DNA of 36,377 bases from Kiloniellales bacterium (GTDB taxonomy: Bacteria > Pseudomonadota > Alphaproteobacteria > Kiloniellales > JAKSDN01): NCBI GenBank assembly GCA_028280455.1, contig JANQLT010000208.1:1-36377 (forward strand). Direction: 5' to 3'. The notes below the pieces were generated by a model. That model saw nothing but the letters and a program-made list of their open reading frames with translations, was not told the DNA's origin and ran no database searches. Each line of letters begins with the position of its first letter. Position 1 is the first letter of the stretch. Shown here piece by piece: positions 1 to 7,122 of the stretch. The translations under genes were made by a program, and so were the position numbers.

Positions 1-1
1 C

Positions 2-277
2 ATGGCGGTATCCTGCGCGGCGCTCAAGGTCACCTCGCGGCTGACCCAGGTGATGGCCTGGCTGCTGGTCCAGAAGGCGGTGCAGGCCGGCGAGATGACG
101 CGCAGCGAGGCCGCCGGAGACGCCTATCGCCTGTCCGGCCAGGACGTCTGCCTGTCGCCGCGCCCGCTGGAGGAGCGTGCCCTGCCGGCGCCCTTCGCCG
201 ACATCTACGAGCGCAGCCGCAAGCTCTACGAGCGGGTCGCGCGCCTGGATTCCATGATGGAGCGTGGGGTCGGCTAG
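2..277 (+). CDS. rcdA: DUF1465 family protein (RcdA-like), 5'-truncated
   Basis: This is the C-terminal 91 residues of a protein whose beginning lies before the window. The remaining part is helical, with the run LTQVMAWLLVQKAVQAGEM followed by an Ala/Glu-rich turn and a last helix (YERVARLDSMMERG). That pattern fits the DUF1465 family, whose characterised member is Caulobacter RcdA, an adaptor in ClpXP-dependent degradation of the cell-cycle regulator CtrA. Family members are usually about 150-180 residues, so roughly half is missing. The first Met at position 2 is probably internal. It converges with rpmE, an arrangement I recall from other alphaproteobacteria. The family call is fairly sure; that it does the RcdA job here is inferred. 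Confidence 0.72.
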   Translation: MAVSCAALKVTSRLTQVMAWLLVQKAVQAGEMTRSEAAGDAYRLSGQDVCLSPRPLEERALPAPFADIYERSRKLYERVARLDSMMERGVG

Positions 278-287
278 ATCCCGGGTG

Positions 288-306
288 GGTGCCGGCCCCC
301 GGCGCC
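288..306. terminator. short hairpin between convergent genes
   Basis: An 8-bp inverted repeat (GGTGCCGG and CCGGCGCC, with one G-T pair) flanks a 3-base loop and fills the 29-base gap between two convergent genes. There is no T-run, so intrinsic termination is only a possibility. Confidence 0.3.
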
Positions 307-531
307 TCAGTTCTTGATGCCCAAGCCCTGGAAGCGCTTGTTGAACTTGGCGAGCTGGCCGCCGGTGTCGACCAGGCGGTGGACGCCGGTCCAGGCCGGG
401 TGGGTCTTGGGGTCGATGTCCAAGCGCAGGGTGTCGCCGGGCTTGCCGTAGGTCGAGCGGGTCTTGAACTCGCTGCCGTCGGTCATGATCACCGTGATCT
501 CGTGGTAGTCCGGGTGGATATCCTGCTTCAT
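307..531 (-). CDS. rpmE: 50S ribosomal protein L31
   Basis: The protein is a complete 74-residue L31, a component of the large ribosomal subunit that helps bridge the subunits. It begins [20 protein letters not shown] and carries the family core with the conserved THPAWTG stretch and the C-terminal basic KFNKRF. It contains no cysteine at all, so it is the zinc-independent (C-minus) form common in alphaproteobacteria, not the four-Cys zinc form. A GGAG sequence sits 8 bases before the ATG. It is transcribed away from the ABC exporter gene, and the 167-base gap between them must hold both promoters, though I see no consensus promoter there. Confidence 0.96.
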   Translation of the reverse strand: MKQDIHPDYHEITVIMTDGSEFKTRSTYGKPGDTLRLDIDPKTHPAWTGVHRLVDTGGQLAKFNKRFQGLGIKN

Positions 532-698
532 CGCTCGCTCTCCGGGGGCTCGCTCGGGCCCCTCGGGCCCGAAGCGGCCGGTGTATAGCCGAGCGGCCGG
601 CCGGAGGCAAGCCTGGCGCGGCGGCGGCGGACGAGGTCTCGGCCCGGGCCCCGGCGCCGTATTGTCGCCACCCCGGCCTTGGGATAGGGATAGCGGCC

Positions 699-2552
699 AT
701 GGCCGCGACCCGCGACAAGAGGCTGGAGGGCGAAGGCGAACGCAGCCGGGACCTCTCGCAGCTCGCCCATCTCTGGCAGTTCTGCCGGCCCTACCGGCTG
801 CAGATCGCCGGCGCCCTGCTGGCGCTGGCGGTCGCTGCCTGCACCGTGCTGGGGCTCGGCTTCGGGCTGCGCAAGCTGGTCGACGACGGCTTCGCCAGCG
901 GCAACGCGGCCCTGCTCGACAAGGCCGTGCTGGTCCTCTTCGGCGTGATCCTGCTGCTGGCGATCGCCAGCTATGCCCGCTTCTCCCTGGTCTCCTGGAT
1001 CGGCGAGCGGGTCGTGGCCGACCTGCGCCGGGCCGTCTACGAGCGCATGATCGGCCTGTCGCCGGCCTACTACGAGGTCGCGCGGACCGGCGAGGTCATG
1101 TCGCGCCTGACCACCGACACGACCCTGCTGCAGACCGTGGTCGGCACCTCGGTCTCGATCGCCCTGCGCAATGTCCTGCTGCTGGCCGGCGGCGCGGTCC
1201 TGCTGGTCGTCACCTCGCCGCGCCTGACCGGCATCGTCTTCCTGCTGGTCCCGGCGGTGGTCCTGCCGATCCTGGTCTATGGCCGCCGCGTCCGGCGCCT
1301 GAGCCGGGCGAGCCAGGACCGGGTGGCGGACCTCAGCGCCCATGCCGAGGAGTCGCTCGGCGCGATCCGCACGGTCCAGGCCTTCGGCCAGGAGCCGCGC
1401 GACGTCGGCCGCTTCGCGGCGCTGGTCGAGGACGCCTTCACCACGGCGGTCGAGCGGATCCGGGCCCGCGCCATGCTGACGGCGCTGGTCATCCTGCTGG
1501 CCTTCGGGGCGGTCAGCGCCGTGCTCTGGGTCGGCGGCCACGACGTGCTGGCCGGCCGGATCTCGCCGGGCGAGCTCTCCGCCTTCGTGTTCTACGCCAT
1601 CGTCGTGGCCGGCGCGGTCGGCGCCTTGAGCGAGGTCATCGGCGACCTGCAGCGCGCCGCCGGCGCCACCGAGCGGCTGCTCGAGCTGCTGCGCAGCGAG
1701 CCGGACATCCGCGCGCCCGACCGGCCGCAGGCCCTGCCGAGCCCGACGGCCGGGCGCGTCTCCTTCGAGGGCGTCCTGTTCCGCTATCCGGCGCGGCCGG
1801 ATCAGCCCGCCTTGGACGGCTTCGATCTCGAGGTGGCGCCCGGCGAGCGCATCGCCATCGTCGGTCCCTCGGGCGCCGGCAAGACCACGGTGCTGCAGCT
1901 CCTGCTGCGCTTCTACGACCCGCAGGCTGGCCGCATTCTGTTCGACGGTCTCGACCTGCGCCAACTGGAGCCGGCCGCCTTGCGCGCGCAGATCGGCCTG
2001 GTGCCTCAGGAGCCGGTGATCTTCTCCGCCAACGCCTGGGAGAACATCCGCTTCGGCCGCCCCGACGCCAGCGATGCCGAGGTCCTGGAAGCCGCCGAGG
2101 CGGCGCAGGCGCGGGATTTCCTCGAAGCGCTGCCCAAGGGCCTGGACAGCTTCCTCGGCCAGCGCGGCGTGCGGCTTTCCGGCGGCCAGCGCCAGCGCGT
2201 CGCCATCGCCCGCGCGGTGCTACGCAACCCGACCCTGCTGCTGCTCGACGAGGCGACCAGCGCGCTCGACTCCGAAAGCGAGCGGGCGGTGCAGCGCGCC
2301 CTGGAGAAGCTGATGGAAAGCCGGACCACCCTGGTCATCGCCCATCGCCTGGCCACGGTGCAGAAGGCGGACCGGATCGTCGTGCTCGACCAGGGCCGGA
2401 TCGTCGCCAGCGGCAGCCACGACGCCCTGATCCGCGACGGCGGCCTCTACGCCCGCCTGGCGGCCCTGCAGTTCGATTTGGACGGCAAGGTCCTGCGCGC
2501 CGCCAACGCCGAGGGGGATGCCCTGACGATGGCCGCCGGCAAGGGTTTCTGA
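699..2552 (+). CDS. ABC transporter, fused permease and ATPase (MsbA-like exporter)
   Basis: This 617-residue half-transporter has a six-helix membrane domain at about residues 30-330, then a nucleotide-binding domain. The ATPase part shows Walker A (GPSGAGKTT, from about residue 389), the signature [14 protein letters not shown] (about 493) and Walker B with the catalytic Glu ([12 protein letters not shown], about 513). The H-loop follows in VIAHRLATV. It should act as a homodimer in the inner membrane and export a lipophilic substrate. It resembles the bacterial ABCB-type exporters often found beside rpmE in alphaproteobacteria, and the true substrate cannot be read from the sequence. The ATG is preceded by AGGGA at 10 bases. 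The stop is followed within 8 bases by a hairpin repeat. Confidence 0.93.
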   Translation: MAATRDKRLEGEGERSRDLSQLAHLWQFCRPYRLQIAGALLALAVAACTVLGLGFGLRKLVDDGFASGNAALLDKAVLVLFGVILLLAIASYARFSLVSWIGERVVADLRRAVYERMIGLSPAYYEVARTGEVMSRLTTDTTLLQTVVGTSVSIALRNVLLLAGGAVLLVVTSPRLTGIVFLLVPAVVLPILVYGRRVRRLSRASQDRVADLSAHAEESLGAIRTVQAFGQEPRDVGRFAALVEDAFTTAVERIRARAMLTALVILLAFGAVSAVLWVGGHDVLAGRISPGELSAFVFYAIVVAGAVGALSEVIGDLQRAAGATERLLELLRSEPDIRAPDRPQALPSPTAGRVSFEGVLFRYPARPDQPALDGFDLEVAPGERIAIVGPSGAGKTTVLQLLLRFYDPQAGRILFDGLDLRQLEPAALRAQIGLVPQEPVIFSANAWENIRFGRPDASDAEVLEAAEAAQARDFLEALPKGLDSFLGQRGVRLSGGQRQRVAIARAVLRNPTLLLLDEATSALDSESERAVQRALEKLMESRTTLVIAHRLATVQKADRIVVLDQGRIVASGSHDALIRDGGLYARLAALQFDLDGKVLRAANAEGDALTMAAGKGF

Positions 2553-2559
2553 CAGCAAG

Positions 2560-2612
2560 CGGCGATGAGAGCAACTCATCGCCGTCTGGTATGAGACGCG
2601 CCGTCGCGCGCC
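2560..2612. repeat. Hairpin repeat family C, copy 1
   Basis: A perfect 10-bp stem (CGGCGATGAG and CTCATCGCCG, loop AGCAA) starts 8 bases after the ABC exporter stop codon. It is followed by GTCTGG and a GCGCGCCC-containing tail. A related copy in the same orientation lies at 34259-34318. Position and structure suit a transcription-end or mRNA-stabilising hairpin for the exporter gene, but the recurrence elsewhere shows it is a dispersed element. Confidence 0.7.
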
Positions 2613-2613
2613 C

Positions 2614-2740
2614 AGAGCGTTTTCCGCTCGGACGGCACCGGCCCGCTCCCCCTCCCGGCCACCCACGGCAGTATCCTGTTGGGTGGCCGGGAGGGGGAGC
2701 GGGCCGGCGCCGTGATTCCGCGTCAGCGGAAAACGCTCTA
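2614..2740. repeat. Long palindromic repeat family A, complete copy
   Basis: This 127-bp near-palindrome has 15-bp perfect ends (AGAGCGTTTTCCGCT at 2614-2628 and its complement at 2725-2739). Inside is a perfect 28-bp stem (2638-2665 with 2680-2707) around a 14-base loop, CGGCAGTATCCTGT. It lies between the convergent ABC exporter and response regulator genes, and its last bases supply the response regulator stop codon. A second copy runs into the window end at 36281-36377 and a half copy is at 3288-3323. No coding sequence is inside, so if mobile it would be a non-autonomous element. Confidence 0.85.
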
Positions 2741-3139
2741 GCGGCAGCCGAGATCCGGGCGACGCCCGGTCAGGGGATTCAAGCAGCCGGCGATGGTGTT
2801 GCGCAGGACCTGGCCCTCGACCGGCTTCGACAGCGCCCTATGGGCGCCCAGCTTGGTCGCCATGGACAGGAAGTCGGTCGAGCGGATCATCGAGCCGCCG
2901 GACATGGCGATGACGCAGAGCGCCGGCTGGCTGCGCTTGAGATCGCGAATCGTCTCGAAACCCTCCTTGATCGGCATCAGGAGGTCGACGATGGCGATAT
3001 CGAAGGGGTGCCGCTCCACGCGCTCCAGCGCGCTTTGGCCCTCATAGGCCGTCACGACATCGTGGCCGTCATTGGCGAGAAAAAGCTCCAGGGCCTCGCA
3101 GATCAAAGGATCGTCATCGACCACCAGAATGCTCGCCAT
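2738..3139 (-). CDS. Single-domain response regulator (CheY-like receiver)
   Basis: A 133-residue receiver domain with no output domain. The acidic pocket is VVDDDP (D8-D10), the phospho-acceptor is D52 (IVDLLMP), the switch residue is S80 (AMSGG) and the conserved Lys is K105 (LSKP), so phosphorylation should be intact. I chose the ATG at 3139, preceded by GGGGG at 5 bases, over an in-frame ATG 21 bases upstream that lacks a ribosome binding site. Such proteins relay phosphate to or from a histidine kinase or phosphotransferase, and no kinase gene is in the window. The gene is divergent from the PAS_5 gene. Its stop codon lies inside repeat 2614-2740 and half of the same repeat sits upstream. 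The partner is unknown. Confidence 0.9.
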   Translation of the reverse strand: MASILVVDDDPLICEALELFLANDGHDVVTAYEGQSALERVERHPFDIAIVDLLMPIKEGFETIRDLKRSQPALCVIAMSGGSMIRSTDFLSMATKLGAHRALSKPVEGQVLRNTIAGCLNPLTGRRPDLGCR

Positions 3140-3287
3140 GCCGCCCCCACTACCATTCACTGCAAAAATAATCCTGAACTCGCGCGATTCGTTGTATCAG
3201 TTCAAAAGCTTATACACATCTTGAACGACCGACCAAGATTTTACGCAGGCCGCCCCGCCGTGGATCTCCCCGTGGATCGCGCGGCGC

Positions 3288-3323
3288 TAGAGCGTTTTCC
3301 GATCGGACGGCACCGGCCCGCTC
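3288..3323. repeat. Half copy of palindromic repeat family A
   Basis: Thirty-two bases (3292-3323) are identical to the left arm of the copy at 36281: outer end GCGTTTTCCGATCGGACGG, then the first part of the long stem. The match stops after CCCGCTC and unrelated GC-rich sequence follows. With the full copy at 2614-2740 it brackets the response regulator gene, both left arms pointing the same way. Confidence 0.8.
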
Positions 3324-3404
3324 GAGCTCGGCTCCTTGCGGCGGCAGGCCCGGGATTCGGGGCGGGTGACGCGCCGTCGCCAGTCGCGTATTTCGACATT
3401 AACC

Positions 3405-3418
3405 AAGTAAATTTACTT
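3405..3418. promoter_or_regulatory. 14-bp perfect palindrome upstream of promoter
   Basis: AAGTAAATTTACTT is a perfect palindrome in an AT-rich patch of otherwise very GC-rich DNA. It ends 29 bases before the -35 box at 3448, a usual place for an activator or repressor site. I do not recognise the consensus. Confidence 0.45.
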
Positions 3419-3447
3419 AATTGGAACAGGGTATTGTCGATCTAAAT

Positions 3448-3476
3448 TTGACAAATTCAAAGAAATCATATATAAA
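3448..3476 (+). promoter_or_regulatory. Near-consensus sigma70 promoter for the PAS_5 gene
   Basis: TTGACA at 3448-3453 matches the -35 consensus 6 of 6. A 17-base spacer leads to TATAAA at 3471-3476, 5 of 6 for the -10 box. Transcription should start near 3483 and would give a leader of roughly 115 bases before the PAS_5 start codon. The region 3390-3535 is strikingly AT-rich. The leader also contains the small inverted repeat GTTCTAAAGAAC at 3499-3510. The intergenic region 3140-3599 otherwise holds the half repeat at 3288 and no convincing promoter for the response regulator. Confidence 0.75.
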
Positions 3477-3599
3477 TTACAATAATTAAGAAAAGCCAGT
3501 TCTAAAGAACAAGAATTACCGTTTAACCATGTGCAGAGAGCCGGGGCGGGACGGCCCGCCGTGGGGGTTCGGGGCTCTCGGGCGCACTGGGGAGCGGAG

Positions 3600-4100
3600 A
3601 TGTACGCGGAGCGACCTCTCGTCGCGCGCCCGATCTCGGTCGAGGCGCTCGACGACGATATTCTGAATGGCCTCTACGGCTATTGGCGAGAGCGTGCGGG
3701 GCGACGCGCCTATCCCCTGCGTTCCGACATCCTGCCGGAGGACATGGCCCAGGTTCTGGACCGCCTGGCCCTGCTCGAGCTCCTGGCGGAGGGCCCGGAC
3801 TTCAGCTTCCGCCTGGTCGGCGGCACGGCGCAGCTCGTCCTGGGCACGGGCCTGACCGGCAAGCGCATCGGCGCCATAGAGCCGCGCGAGCATGCCCAAG
3901 CGGTGGCCGACCTCTGCCACTCGGTGCTGCACAACGAGGCGCCGGAGGTCCGCGAGATCGACCTGGCCCAGGACCTGCACCGCTTCACCTATCGACTGCT
4001 GGTCCTGCCGCTGTCCACCGAGGGCGACGCCATCGACCGCCTGCTGCTGGGGATAAGCTGGAACCCCGAGCAGGCACCCTTTCCCCTGAGCCGTCTTTAG
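3600..4100 (+). CDS. PAS_5-type domain protein
   Basis: A 166-residue soluble protein. After a short N-terminus, it has LNGLYGYWRERAGRRAYPLRSDILPEDM, then LALLELL..GPDFSFRLVGGTAQLVLGTGLTGKRIGAIEP, the layout of the PAS_5 family (Pfam PF07310). This family is abundant in Rhodospirillales, and its ligand and partners are largely unknown. I used the ATG at 3600 because GGGGAG lies 6 bases upstream; a longer frame from 3531 lacks such a site and has an atypical Gly/Arg-rich extension. The gene is driven by the strong promoter at 3448 and is divergent from the response regulator, which hints at shared signalling but does not prove it. The family call rests on motif memory. Confidence 0.78.
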   Translation: MYAERPLVARPISVEALDDDILNGLYGYWRERAGRRAYPLRSDILPEDMAQVLDRLALLELLAEGPDFSFRLVGGTAQLVLGTGLTGKRIGAIEPREHAQAVADLCHSVLHNEAPEVREIDLAQDLHRFTYRLLVLPLSTEGDAIDRLLLGISWNPEQAPFPLSRL

Positions 4101-4149
4101 ATGTGAGCGTCACCGGATTCGGCGGCATCGCCGCTTCGCTGCCGAAGGG

Positions 4150-4302
4150 AAACGAACCGTCCCCTCACCCGGCTCCGGCTAAGCTCGGCTGCGCCTCACC
4201 AAGCCTGCGCATCCCTCTCCCCCGTCGGGGGAGAGGGCTGTGGAGGCTTAGCGAAGCCATAGGCTGAGCTTAGCCGGAGCCGGGTGAGGGGGCGGTTCGT
4301 TT
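4150..4302. repeat. Repeat family B, copy 1, with 40-bp terminal inverted repeats
   Basis: The ends 4150-4189 and 4263-4302 are inverted repeats of 40 bases with two mismatches, starting AAACGAACCG and including CCCTCACCCGGCTCCGG. The centre holds a hairpin of CCCTCTCCCCC and GGGGGAGAGGG at about 4212-4237. The element fills most of the 331-base gap between the convergent PAS_5 and MotB-like genes. It has no open frame of its own and looks like a small non-autonomous element. The rest of the gap (4303-4431) shows nothing else recognisable. Confidence 0.8.
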
Positions 4303-4431
4303 TGACGTCGAAGGCTGCCGCGACGAGCGGCGTTCGCCGGAGCATCACCGGATCGCCGGAGCGGTGACGATTCCGACCAAGCAGGGAAGGCCCTAATCGG
4401 AGGGAAGGGACTCCGCGCGCCGCCGCGCCCT

Positions 4432-5859
4432 TCAGCGCTGGTCGAGGCGCAGCTCGATGCGGCGGTTGCGGCTGAGCGCCTCGTCGCTTTCGCCCCGGTC
4501 GATCGGCTGGAACTCGCCGAAGCCGGTGGCGGCCAGCCGCTGCGGCGCGATGCCGCTGTCGATCAGGTGGCGCACGACCGAGAGCGCGCGCGCCGTCGAA
4601 AGCTCCCAGTTCGAGCGGAACTCGAAGCTCGAGATCGGCCGCTTGTCGGTGTGGCCGTCGACCCGGAGGATCCAGTCGATCTCCTCCGGGAACTCGCCGG
4701 CCACCTTGACCAAGGTCAGGGCGAGCTGGGTGAGCTGATCCTTGCCGGCTTCGCCCAGCTCGGCCGAGCCGGTCTCGAAGAACAGCTCCGACTGGAAGAT
4801 GAAGCGGTCGCCGGCGATGCGCACGTCCTGGCGGTCGCCCAGGACCTCGCGCAGCTTGCCGAAAAACTCAGAGCGGTAGCGGGCCAGCTCCTGCACCTTG
4901 GTGGCCAGGGCCACGTTGAGGCGCCGGCCGAGGTCGGCGATGCGCACGTCCTTCTGCTCGTTCTCGGCCTCGAGCAGCTCGAGGGTGGCGGCGAGCTGCG
5001 AGAGCTGCTGGCGCAGGGCGGCGATCTGACGGTTCAGCAGGTCGACCTTGTAGCGGGAGTCCTGGTTCAGGTCGCGCTCGCGCTTGAGCTCCTCCTCGGC
5101 GCTGCGGGCGCGCGCCGTCAAGGTCACCGCCAAGGCCTGCTGGCGCTTGACCTCCTCTTCGGACTCGTCGAGCTCGGTGGTCAGCCGCCCGAGCTCCTCG
5201 ACCCGGGCGGAGAGCGACTCGTCGAGCTCGGCCGCCCTATCCCGCTCGGCAGCCAGGGCGGCCTCGCTGGCCCGGAGCTGCTCGATCATCTCGTCGTGCA
5301 GGCTCTTGAGGATCGCCAGCTCGGCGATCTGGGTCTCGATGGTCTCGCGGTCGGCCTCCAGGGTCTCGTAGGCGGCGGCCAGCTCCTCCTGGCTCAAGGC
5401 GGCGGCCTTCTCCGCCTCGGCCAGCATGCGCTCGGTCGCCTCCTTCTCCTCGAGCAGCGCGGCGATCTGCGCGGCCAGGCCCTCGCGGTCCTGTTCCGCC
5501 GCCGACAGCCGGGCCTCGACCTGCTGCTGCTCGTCGAGCAGGGCGGACAGCCGGCTGCTCAGCGCCTCGCGCTCGGCCAGGGAGCTTTGCAGCTCGGAGG
5601 AGAGCTGCGCCACGTTGATCCGCAGGTCGGCGTTGGCCGCCCGCTCCAGGGCCAGCAGGTCGGCCAGCTCGGTGATCTCGCGGGTCAGCTTCTGCAGGGC
5701 TTCGTCGCGGCCGCTGAGCGCGGTGCTCAGGAAGAACTGCGCGACCATGAAGACCATCAGGACGAACATGACGACCAGCAGGAGGGTCGCCAGGCCGTCG
5801 ACGAAACCGGGCCAGATGTTGATCGCGCGTCGCGAGCCGCCGCGGCCGAGGGCGTACAT
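4432..5859 (-). CDS. MotB/ZorB-like membrane-anchored OmpA-domain protein
   Basis: 475 residues in three parts. Residues 15-45 form one membrane helix that carries an Asp at its start (WPGFVDGLATLLLVV, D21), the place of the ion-binding Asp in MotB and TolR. Residues about 50-320 are a long heptad-rich coiled coil. Residues about 345-475 form an OmpA-type peptidoglycan-binding domain with VDGHTDKRP, NWELSTARALSVVRHL, AATGFGEFQP and SRNRRIEL. It should be the stator B-subunit of a proton-driven inner-membrane motor whose arm reaches the cell wall. The 3-base gap to the upstream MotA-like gene implies coupled translation. Compared with flagellar MotB, the periplasmic coiled coil is very long. 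No flagellar genes and no ZorC/D/E genes are near, so its output is unknown. Confidence 0.85.
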   Translation of the reverse strand: MYALGRGGSRRAINIWPGFVDGLATLLLVVMFVLMVFMVAQFFLSTALSGRDEALQKLTREITELADLLALERAANADLRINVAQLSSELQSSLAEREALSSRLSALLDEQQQVEARLSAAEQDREGLAAQIAALLEEKEATERMLAEAEKAAALSQEELAAAYETLEADRETIETQIAELAILKSLHDEMIEQLRASEAALAAERDRAAELDESLSARVEELGRLTTELDESEEEVKRQQALAVTLTARARSAEEELKRERDLNQDSRYKVDLLNRQIAALRQQLSQLAATLELLEAENEQKDVRIADLGRRLNVALATKVQELARYRSEFFGKLREVLGDRQDVRIAGDRFIFQSELFFETGSAELGEAGKDQLTQLALTLVKVAGEFPEEIDWILRVDGHTDKRPISSFEFRSNWELSTARALSVVRHLIDSGIAPQRLAATGFGEFQPIDRGESDEALSRNRRIELRLDQR

Positions 5860-5862
5860 GAT

Positions 5863-7023
5863 CTAGCCCTGCTCGTCCTCGGCGATGGCGGCGATGGTCC
5901 GGGCCAGCAGGCGGATCTCCGCGCGGATCTCCTGCACCGTCTGGTCCCGGCCGCTGGCCAGCTCGCCGACCAGCCGCTCCATGTGGAAGTCGAGGTTGCG
6001 GATGTGGCCGCGGCTGGCTTCGTCGAGGCCGCCGCTGCTGCCGAAGTTGGACTCCGCGAGCTGCATCAGCAGCGGCTTGAGCTGGGTCTGGGTCTCGGCC
6101 AGGCGCACCAGGACTCCCTGCTCCGTGCGCATCTGGTCGGTCAGCGTGGTCAAGCGCTCGGTCAGCGCCACCAGGCTCTCGTGCGACGCGCTGCGGTCGT
6201 CCTCGCTGCGGGCGATGGTGCGCTGCAGGTTCTCCAGGCCGTCCGCGGTCTGCTCGAGCAGCGCCTGGATGTAGGCCGGCACCGACTGGTCGCCGTCGCC
6301 CACCGGGCCGGCGCCGGCCAGCTTGGTGACGCCGGAGAGCCACTCCTCGAGCTCGTTGAGGAAGCGGTTGTGCGCCTGGCCGGCCTGCAGCTCGAGGAAG
6401 CCGAGCACCAGCGAGCCGGCCAGGCCGAACAGCGAGGAGCTGAAGGCCGTGCCCATGCCGGAGAGCGGCGTGCGCAGGCCCGCCTTGAGCTCCTCGAAGA
6501 GCGCGACCGGATCGTCGACGCCGCCGCCGAGCCCGCTGATGGTGTCGCCGACGGCGCTGACGGTCTCCAGCAGGCCCCAGAAGGTGCCGAGCAGACCGAG
6601 GAAGATCAGCAAGCCGATCAGGTAGCGCGAGATGTCGTGGGACTCTTCGATGCGCGACTGGATGCCGTCCATCAGGGCGCGCATCGAGACGGTCGAGAGC
6701 GTCAGGCGCCCCTTGCGCTCGCGCAGCATCTTGGCCATGGGCCCGAGCAGCCGCGGCAGCTTCTGCTCGCCGAAGGAGGCCGGGACCTGGAGGCCGGTGT
6801 TCTCGTTGCGGAACTGGTCGAGCCACTCCGCTTCCGGGGTCAGCATGATGACCTGGCGGAAGATGTAGGCGATGCCGAGCAGCAGGACGGAGAGGATCAG
6901 GCCGTTGAGCACCGGGTTGGCGGCGAAGGCCTCGTGCAGGCGGCCGTAGAGCGCCCCCGCCGCCGCGGCGACGATGAGCAGGAACACGACCATGCGCAGG
7001 ATGTAACGATAGGGTCGGGTCAT
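5863..7023 (-). CDS. MotA/ZorA-like proton-channel protein with coiled-coil tail
   Basis: 386 residues with four probable membrane helices at about 9-27, 39-61, 134-155 and 188-212. The pairs are separated by a cytoplasmic loop, the MotA/ZorA layout. The channel core is seen in LLIFLGLLGTFWGLLETVSA and GMGTAFSSSLFGLAGSLVLG. From about 213 to the end it is hydrophilic and mostly helical, with repeats such as LVALTERLTTLTDQM, suggesting a cytoplasmic coiled coil. It pairs with the MotB-like protein downstream and probably makes a five-to-two stator complex by analogy with MotAB. It is distinct from TolQ, which is encoded at 21434. Family placement at superfamily level is secure; its biological role is not known to me. 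Confidence 0.84.
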   Translation of the reverse strand: MTRPYRYILRMVVFLLIVAAAAGALYGRLHEAFAANPVLNGLILSVLLLGIAYIFRQVIMLTPEAEWLDQFRNENTGLQVPASFGEQKLPRLLGPMAKMLRERKGRLTLSTVSMRALMDGIQSRIEESHDISRYLIGLLIFLGLLGTFWGLLETVSAVGDTISGLGGGVDDPVALFEELKAGLRTPLSGMGTAFSSSLFGLAGSLVLGFLELQAGQAHNRFLNELEEWLSGVTKLAGAGPVGDGDQSVPAYIQALLEQTADGLENLQRTIARSEDDRSASHESLVALTERLTTLTDQMRTEQGVLVRLAETQTQLKPLLMQLAESNFGSSGGLDEASRGHIRNLDFHMERLVGELASGRDQTVQEIRAEIRLLARTIAAIAEDEQG

Positions 7024-7122
7024 GCTCCGGCCTGCGGGGAGGTGACGGGTTTGACGCTTCGCCGACGCGCTTTCAGGTCAGCCCCCATGACCTTCGCACC
7101 CCGACGCTGTCCGGCCGCTGCT

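Noticed and set aside
3399-3420. CtrA binding site (TTAA-N7-TTAA)
   Set aside because: The two TTAA sequences are 14 bases apart, not 7.
581-3445. A 954-residue frame across the ABC exporter and the repeats
   Set aside because: It is a shadow frame of the exporter, rich in Arg/Pro/Gly and running through palindromic repeats and an intergenic region.
3499-3510. LexA (SOS) box GTTCTAAAGAAC
   Set aside because: The alphaproteobacterial site is GTTC or GAAC as a direct repeat spaced by seven bases. This is an inverted repeat with four bases between, so it does not fit.
4432-7023. Zorya anti-phage system (ZorA/ZorB)
   Set aside because: The channel and anchor subunits are related in general design, but no ZorC, ZorD or ZorE gene is adjacent. 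The neighbours are housekeeping genes, and the long arm is in the B-subunit coiled coil and not in a ZorA-size tail.
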